Assembly: GCA_014523625.1 (NCBI GenBank)
Contig: JAATVP010000016.1
Span: forward strand, 1 to 11,033
Direction of reading: 5' to 3'
DNA: 11,033 nucleotides
DNA from: Nitrososphaerales archaeon TH5896
Lineage (GTDB): Archaea > Thermoproteota > Nitrososphaeria > Nitrososphaerales > Nitrososphaeraceae
Shown here: positions 7,470 through 11,033 of the stretch, piece after piece
How the letters are laid out: every line of letters starts with the position of its first letter
How positions within the stretch are numbered: position 1 is the stretch's first letter
The notes under the pieces: generated by a model
Told to the model about the DNA's origin: nothing
Databases searched by the model: none
What the model saw: only the letters and a program-made list of their open reading frames with translations
Position numbers and translations under genes: made by a program

Positions 7470-8366
7470 TTATTGTTGGCTCTGAGAGTACGCTCGGTCC
7501 AGCTGCCTTAAAAGATTGTTTGCTGAATGATATTTTTCAACGTATAGTCGCCCTGCTCTGGACAACTTGCGCTGCTCCTCGATATCACTTAAAATAGATT
7601 CTAAATCGGTCTTGAATGTATCCTTATTTGTATTATAAATCGGCGGCTTATATCGTTGAAATAGCTCCGAATTGACATAGGCGACTACCGGTTTGCCTAA
7701 TGCCATAGATTCTAACTCGAATTTCCCAAACCATCCGATCTGAGGTAGTATTTTCCCAACAACAAGATCACACGAAGAAAGGATTTTCAATACTTCACTG
7801 CGAGGGATGTCAAATATAGTCACTATCTCACATTTTCCTTCCTTTTGTAGTTGTTGAAGCGTGCTTGAATATAGATCTTCATACTTATGGTACAACCGGT
7901 AATGAGGATAGTGGGCAACGATTGGCTTTTTAGAAGAACTTAAACCATCGAAATTCTGAGGATTATAGACAAGATGTTCGAGATCCAATGGAGTAGGGAA
8001 CCACTCGCCGTAAGGAGCAAACTCCAATAAATCTGGCGTTGAAACCAAGCAAAAATCACTATCATATTTTCCCCTCAAATCATCCCCGTGATAATGCTTA
8101 AGATAAATCCTGTTTTCTTTCCTTTTCTCCAATCCCCTTTTTAGGGACCCGTAAGGATAGTGATAATGCCATACATCATAAGTTTTCAGTCTCTTGAAGA
8201 ATTTCCATCTTGACAATGGAAAATAGTAATTCACCTTTTCTCCGCCGAATTGCCTGTACAGGTATTTGTTGAAAACAAATACGTCGGCTTCACTCCCTAG
8301 AAATCGCTGATGTCTACTTAGGATGGACGCGATTCCGGCCGTATTATTTACATGTGCGATTCTCAA
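7470..8366 (-). CDS. Compact GT4-like glycosyltransferase
   Basis: A 298-residue GT-B glycosyltransferase, roughly 80-100 residues shorter than typical GT4 enzymes. The start MRIAHVNNTAGIAS is a classic GT4 first strand and Gly loop. DVWHYHYPYGSL (64-75) and YLKHYHGDDLRG (88-99) are acceptor-side motifs. The donor half has KPIVAHYPHYR (147-157) and GKFELESMALGKPVVAY (214-230), the usual acidic motif before a conserved GKPVV strand. There are no membrane helices. The start codon is TTG: a TAA lies five codons upstream and no ATG fits the family start. No clear TATA box lies at the usual distance, so this gene may be co-transcribed with the lyase gene that ends 81 nt upstream. Sugar specificity is unknown. 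Confidence 0.83.
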   Translation of the reverse strand: MRIAHVNNTAGIASILSRHQRFLGSEADVFVFNKYLYRQFGGEKVNYYFPLSRWKFFKRLKTYDVWHYHYPYGSLKRGLEKRKENRIYLKHYHGDDLRGKYDSDFCLVSTPDLLEFAPYGEWFPTPLDLEHLVYNPQNFDGLSSSKKPIVAHYPHYRLYHKYEDLYSSTLQQLQKEGKCEIVTIFDIPRSEVLKILSSCDLVVGKILPQIGWFGKFELESMALGKPVVAYVNSELFQRYKPPIYNTNKDTFKTDLESILSDIEEQRKLSRAGRLYVEKYHSANNLLRQLDRAYSQSQQ

Positions 8367-8447
8367 ATTAGGATGACCTTATTACCCTTTTCAGCCAGAT
8401 AGCAGTCGCAATACCATTACCATTATAAGAACCAAAGCTTTTGGTTT

Positions 8448-9326
8448 CTATCTTGCAGTATATTTGCGTTCTAGATCAATGTACTTTTGTAGGTTTACTA
8501 ATTTATTGAATTCTTCAAATGTTATCATTTTTTCCCTTTCGCTAGACGTACTACCTGATCTATGCAGCTCCTCGAAGACCTGTTTCATAGCAAACGCTGA
8601 AGCGAATAAACCAGAAAGGGGAAAAACACCAATTCTGAAACCCAAGTCATGAAGCTCCGATGCAGTAAGGTTTGGTGTTATTCCTCCCTCGATCATATTG
8701 GCTACCAGAGGGGCATCAATCTTGTTGCCGATTTCCTTTAGCTCGTCTATCGTTCTGGGAGCTTCGACGAAGATGACATCTGCGCCAGATTTGAAATATT
8801 CCCTACCACGCTCTATTGCCTCATCCAAGCCAGATGTGGCACGAGCATCAGTTCTAGCAACTAAAATGAAGTCATTGTCATCACGCGCGTCGATTGCAGC
8901 TAATAGTTTCAGCAAATATTCATCGACTGAAATAATTTCCTTCCCTGCCATGTGACCACATCGCTTCGGCCATACCTGATCTTCTAAAAAGACTCCAGAG
9001 GCACCCATCGATTCGAGGTCTTTTACAATACGCCACACAGTAAGGGGGTTACCATAGCCAGTATCGATATCCACTATTACAGGGATATCCACTGCTCGGA
9101 TGATTTTTCGTGCATTATCCATAGTTTCTCCTGCATTTAGGAAACCATAATCAGGCATGCCTAGCACAGTGGCGGCAGATCCGTAGCCGGTTTGAAAAAT
9201 AGCGTCGAAGCCTGTAATTTCAGTGATTCGAGCACTTAATGCGTCAAATACCCCTGGCAATACAACAAATTCATTGGGGTTCAAAATTTTTTGTCTAAGA
9301 CGTTGACCATCTGATTTGGAATTCAT
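8448..9326 (-). CDS. Isocitrate lyase/PEP mutase-superfamily lyase, PrpB-like
   Basis: A 292-residue TIM-barrel enzyme, full length for the 2-methylisocitrate lyase (PrpB) branch. Mg-binding residues are D86 and D88 in VDIDTGYGN. EDQ is at 115-117. The active-site loop KRCGH at 121-125 carries the catalytic Cys123 of C-C lyases. Further conserved residues are R158 in VARTDAR, E188 in FVEAP, N210, and PLS at 236-238. PEP mutases have a different loop without this Cys, so phosphonate synthesis is unlikely. Candidate reactions are cleavage of 2-methylisocitrate, dimethylmalate or a related 2-hydroxy/keto acid. No methylcitrate-cycle partner is in the window. The gene heads the minus-strand block, 81 nt before a GT4 gene, and a TATA-like box lies 23 nt upstream of its ATG. 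Whether it belongs functionally to the glycan block is open. Confidence 0.88.
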   Translation of the reverse strand: MNSKSDGQRLRQKILNPNEFVVLPGVFDALSARITEITGFDAIFQTGYGSAATVLGMPDYGFLNAGETMDNARKIIRAVDIPVIVDIDTGYGNPLTVWRIVKDLESMGASGVFLEDQVWPKRCGHMAGKEIISVDEYLLKLLAAIDARDDNDFILVARTDARATSGLDEAIERGREYFKSGADVIFVEAPRTIDELKEIGNKIDAPLVANMIEGGITPNLTASELHDLGFRIGVFPLSGLFASAFAMKQVFEELHRSGSTSSEREKMITFEEFNKLVNLQKYIDLERKYTAR

Positions 9327-9349
9327 GATGCAGAATAGAACAAATTGGC

Positions 9350-9356
9350 TATTAAG
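9350..9356 (-). promoter_or_regulatory. TATA-like box of the lyase gene
   Basis: CTTAATA on the minus strand ends 23 nt before the ATG at 9326, again fitting leaderless transcription. Confidence 0.45.
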
Positions 9357-9382
9357 TTATCGTCACACTAACTGAAACATTC

Positions 9383-9396
9383 CCCGATATCTCGGG
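9383..9396. repeat. Short GC-rich inverted repeat in the divergent promoter region
   Basis: CCCGA and TCGGG flank a 4-nt TATC spacer, 57 nt upstream of the lyase start. In this AT-rich region the GC-rich dyad stands out and could be an operator or an RNA hairpin. Confidence 0.3.
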
Positions 9397-9450
9397 TCTT
9401 CCTACTACATGAACCCACAAGTCGGAATTAAAGCAAATTGTAATGCTACC

Positions 9451-9458
9451 TATATAAT
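9451..9458. promoter_or_regulatory. Strong TATA box without an assigned gene
   Basis: TATATAAT, in the context acctatataatacg, is one of the best TATA matches in the window. It lies between the divergent lyase and RNase H genes, too far from either start for a leaderless transcript. It would give a leader of roughly 100 nt for either gene, or a short separate RNA ending near the T6 run around 9524-9529. Confidence 0.35.
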
Positions 9459-9554
9459 ACGCCAGAAACAAATCCTAAATTAGCGTCATTAGGTTTCTTA
9501 TACAAATGGTTAACTAATATTACTTTTTTCCTGATCAAGTTCGGTTAAACATAA

Positions 9555-9562
9555 CTATATAT
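9555..9562 (+). promoter_or_regulatory. TATA box of the RNase H gene
   Basis: CTATATAT lies 31 nt upstream of the GTG at 9594, placing the transcription start only a few nucleotides before the start codon. Confidence 0.5.
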
Positions 9563-9593
9563 CGTATCTGGTCCATTGAAATGAACGATTCAG

Positions 9594-9950
9594 GTGGTTC
9601 TACATATTTATGTAGATGGTAGCGGGAGTCCCTACTTCAGATATGGTTACTTTATAGACGAAACAGGAGAATCTCATATGGAACATCGTGAAGGTATTTC
9701 CAACAATGAAGCAGAATATTTGGCTATCGTAACTGCGCTTAACAATGTTGTAAATAAGGACAGCCAAATTGTGTTATTATCGGATAGCCAATTAGTGGTA
9801 AATCAAATCACTCACAAATATGGGATAAACAATGAAAATTTAAGAAGACTAGCTATCCAGGTCTGGGTCCTCGAAAAAAAATTTGACAAATTCGAAATTC
9901 GGTGGCTGCGCAGGTCGGAAAATAAGGCAGGAAAGATGCTTGGCAGCTGA
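9594..9950 (+). CDS. Ribonuclease HI-family protein, short archaeal form
   Basis: A compact 118-residue RNase H fold. It degrades the RNA strand of RNA-DNA hybrids, or is a non-catalytic relative. IYVDGSG holds the first catalytic Asp (D8). NNEAEYLAIVTAL holds the Glu equivalent to E. coli E48 (E41). LLSDSQLVV holds the third acid (D64). The fourth position, normally Asp in 'EN-x-x-D-x-L', is Gly here (SENKAGKML, G113). The fourth Asp assists metal binding, and its loss in E. coli RNase HI is tolerated to some degree depending on the substitution. The chain stops shortly after this motif. The start must be the GTG at 9594, because an in-frame TGA lies four codons upstream and the nearby ATG at 9581 is out of frame. 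The gene is divergent from the lyase gene and has its own TATA box. Confidence 0.87.
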   Translation: MVLHIYVDGSGSPYFRYGYFIDETGESHMEHREGISNNEAEYLAIVTALNNVVNKDSQIVLLSDSQLVVNQITHKYGINNENLRRLAIQVWVLEKKFDKFEIRWLRRSENKAGKMLGS

Positions 9951-10047
9951 AAACACAATCTGCTGTCCAGAACGCTTACAGGAATCAAAATATACTTGAT
10001 CTGTCTGCAAAATCAAATTTGTTGCTCACTCCGCTCAATGGGAATAT

Positions 10048-10071
10048 ACTATAAACGTTCTCATCTATAGT
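10048..10071. repeat. Inverted repeat ACTATA/TATAGT
   Basis: ACTATA at 10048-10053 and TATAGT at 10066-10071 are separated by 12 nt. The left arm overlaps a TATA-like CTATAAAC, so it might be a promoter with a dyad for the hairpin region that follows. Confidence 0.25.
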
Positions 10072-10096
10072 TACGATATTTCGATCGCAAAGACTA

Positions 10097-10137
10097 TTAC
10101 ATATTTTGGATGTTGAAAAACATCACATAATATGTAA
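10097..10137. repeat. Nested hairpin with a GAAA tetraloop
   Basis: The outer stem pairs TTACATATT (10097-10105) with AATATGTAA (10129-10137), a perfect 9 bp. A 3x4 internal loop leads to an inner perfect 6-bp stem, GATGTT (10109-10114) with AACATC (10119-10124), closed by GAAA, a GNRA-type tetraloop. The GNRA loop appears when the plus strand is the RNA. It lies about 150 nt downstream of the RNase H stop, and no T-run follows, so it is not a simple terminator. Confidence 0.5.
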
Positions 10138-10252
10138 AAAAGTTGCATTATCTGATTGAGATAGGGTCAAAGACCGCTTTGGCACTGAAATTTCCAAACT
10201 TACAGTTTCTAGCGGAGCCATTAAAAATAATACCGTCCAAAATTTATCTTAT

Positions 10253-10264
10253 AGAATATATTCT
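10253..10264. repeat. Perfect 12-bp palindrome
   Basis: AGAATATATTCT is self-complementary over its full length. It could be a binding site for a dimeric regulator, but no gene start lies close by. Confidence 0.35.
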
Positions 10265-10499
10265 TCAAGTATCTTCTGCAAGGTAAAATTAAGTGAAATA
10301 ATAATTTATATATTGATTCCTTTCCCTCGCCACATCGCGACTAAAATCGAAGATCAAATAGCTTTTCCATTATTAGCCCTGAAGGAAAGATCATAAATTA
10401 AACTCTCGTTGCTTGTTTTTTGAAAAAAGTGGATCATTAACGTTATTGACGTGATAATATTTCTGGTCATTTCAACTGTAAGAAAAATAAATAAGAGGA

Positions 10500-10672
10500 G
10501 TAAATTGATCACTTTTCACTAACCACCCAAACTTATGATACAAAATCATTTAATGGTCGGTGAATCGTAGTATCATTAAATTACAAAATACCGGGCTTCT
10601 GTATTTCACAAGACTAAAAGCCCTCGAGTGAATGAATGTGGCTTCCTCTTTTATTTTATTGTTTTTTCTTCT
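10500..10672 (+). ncRNA. Candidate small structured RNA
   Basis: A TATA-like A/T tract (10482-10494) precedes several pairings. ATTTAATGGT (10548-10557) with ATCATTAAAT (10572-10581) gives a 10-bp stem with one G-U pair and a 14-nt loop. ATGATAC (10535-10541) can instead pair with GTATCAT (10570-10576), excluding the first stem. A further hairpin joins GGGCTT (10593-10598) to AAGCCC (10618-10623). The segment ends in a pyrimidine/T-rich tract at 10645-10672 that could terminate transcription. There is no protein frame inside. Boundaries are guesses, and no known RNA family was recognised. Confidence 0.25.
10645..10672 (+). terminator. T-rich tract, possible plus-strand terminator
   Basis: A 28-nt stretch of almost only T and C with a T6 run near its end. 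Archaeal polymerase often terminates at such U-rich tracts. It follows the GGGCTT/AAGCCC hairpin by about 20 nt. Confidence 0.3.
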
Positions 10673-10703
10673 GCAAGAATTATCGGTAGAAGACTGATGG
10701 ATT

Positions 10704-10735
10704 CAATTAAACGTACTCTATGTACATTTTAATTG
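10704..10735. repeat. Hairpin downstream of the winged-helix gene
   Basis: CAATTAAA (10704-10711) pairs with TTTAATTG (10728-10735). Across a small bulge, GTAC (10713-10716) pairs with GTAC (10722-10725), leaving a 5-nt loop. It starts 32 nt after the stop of the minus-strand regulator gene, so it may be its 3' UTR hairpin. No T-run follows on that strand. Confidence 0.4.
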
Positions 10736-10767
10736 TCGCATGAGTATCTAAGTAATAGTTTTAGCCG

Positions 10768-11033
10768 TTAGATCGCTGAGTCTTCTTCTGGGAGAGAGGC
10801 AAGTTCATTCATCGTATTATAAATTTCCAAGTACCTCTTCCCTTTTTGGGTAGTGATGTAGCTTTGTTCTCCTAGCCTATATTCTAACAATCCATTATCT
10901 TGTAATTCTGTCAAATGGGCACAGAGTTGATTGTGAGAAAGATATGCTTTATACATGATCTTGGTCTTATTTTCTGCCACCATTGCAGCTTCCAGGATCA
11001 TGGCATTAATGTCTTGTCTGCCCCTATTCTTCA
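10768..11033 (-). CDS. Winged-helix DNA-binding protein, 5' end outside the window
   Basis: A small archaeal winged-helix regulator. An internal ATG at 11001 gives 77 residues, but the frame continues upstream without a stop to the window edge, and that extension (KNRGRQDINA) is the usual start of this family in Nitrososphaeria: a basic 'RGR-x-D/E-I' lead, then helix 1. So the gene is truncated by the window, and 11001 is probably not the start. After that come the typical TKIMYKAYLSHNQLCAHLTE (helix-turn-helix) and the wing LEYRLGEQSYITTQKGKRYL, then a short acidic tail. Such proteins are numerous in these archaea and mostly have unknown targets. It faces the gene-poor hairpin region, but its own promoter is outside the window, so nothing can be said about its regulation. 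Confidence 0.85.
   Translation of the reverse strand, partial: KNRGRQDINAMILEAAMVAENKTKIMYKAYLSHNQLCAHLTELQDNGLLEYRLGEQSYITTQKGKRYLEIYNTMNELASLPEEDSAI

Larger units (their letters stand above)
9951..10767. other. 817-nt region without a convincing gene, rich in inverted repeats
   Basis: No open frame here looks like a protein gene; the longest noted is a 34-codon GTG frame at 10628-10732. No tRNA or rRNA signature and no CRISPR-like array is visible. The stretch contains several inverted repeats that are long for its size: 10048-10071, 10097-10137, 10165-10175, 10174-10215, 10253-10264, 10535-10581, 10593-10623 and 10704-10735. It also has a T-rich tract at 10645-10672. This density suggests structured RNA or regulatory DNA, although AT-rich sequence also produces short dyads by chance. 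Confidence 0.6.

Noticed and set aside
8448..9326. Phosphoenolpyruvate mutase for phosphonate synthesis
   Set aside because: The active-site loop is KRCGH with a catalytic Cys, typical of C-C lyases. The PEP mutase loop is absent and no phosphonate genes are nearby.
9581..9622. ATG upstream of RNase H as the start
   Set aside because: It is out of frame with the RNase H motifs and reaches a stop after 13 codons.
10416..10428. T6-G-A6 palindrome as a bidirectional terminator
   Set aside because: It is a low-complexity run in AT-rich sequence, with no transcript known to end there on either strand.
10628..10732. 34-codon GTG frame with a hydrophobic stretch
   Set aside because: The hydrophobic part is simply the translated T-rich tract, it ends inside the hairpin at 10704-10735, and no promoter fits.
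9951..10767. CRISPR array, tRNA or insertion sequence in the gene-free region
   Set aside because: There are no regularly spaced direct repeats, no tRNA-like arms, no terminal repeats with target duplications and no transposase remnant.

Overview
The window is AT-rich and looks archaeal, most likely Nitrososphaeria (Thaumarchaeota; a Nitrososphaera/Nitrosocosmicus-type soil ammonia oxidiser). Three things point there: TATA-like boxes about 21-24 nt upstream of several start codons with no Shine-Dalgarno sequence; a geranylgeranyl-reductase-type flavoprotein; and, at the right edge, a small winged-helix regulator of the kind that is very abundant in this group. The lineage is an inference from recognition, not from a search.

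Layout. At the left edge a minus-strand frame runs off the window (1-150, doubtful). A plus-strand geranylgeranyl reductase-like flavoprotein (304-1344) converges on a block of seven minus-strand genes. In transcription order (right to left) these are: a PrpB/isocitrate-lyase-family enzyme (9326-8448), a compact GT4 glycosyltransferase (8366-7470), an asparagine-synthetase-like enzyme without a glutaminase domain (7422-6208), a polytopic GT-C-like membrane protein (6132-4549), a two-helix membrane protein of unknown function (4470-3952), a second GT4 glycosyltransferase (3862-2696) and a GT2 glycosyltransferase (2557-1694). Divergent from the lyase gene is a short RNase HI (9594-9950). About 0.8 kb without a convincing gene follows (9951-10767); it is rich in inverted repeats and may encode small RNA. 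The window ends inside the winged-helix gene (10768 to beyond 11033, minus strand).

How the genes may work together. Two GT4 enzymes, one GT2 enzyme and one GT-C-like membrane enzyme form a surface-glycan or protein-glycosylation locus. The cytoplasmic GTs would build a glycan on a lipid carrier, and the membrane protein would act on the outer face. The asparagine-synthetase-like enzyme could amidate a sugar or peptide carboxylate using free ammonia. The flavoprotein could saturate isoprenoid chains, either membrane ether lipids or the dolichol-type carrier. The role of the lyase is unclear. Its residues fit C-C bond cleavage, not phosphonate formation.

Five of the nine complete genes appear to use GTG or TTG starts. 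Several carry their own promoter-like box at a nearly constant distance, so the locus may be expressed as separate leaderless transcripts as well as, or instead of, one operon.
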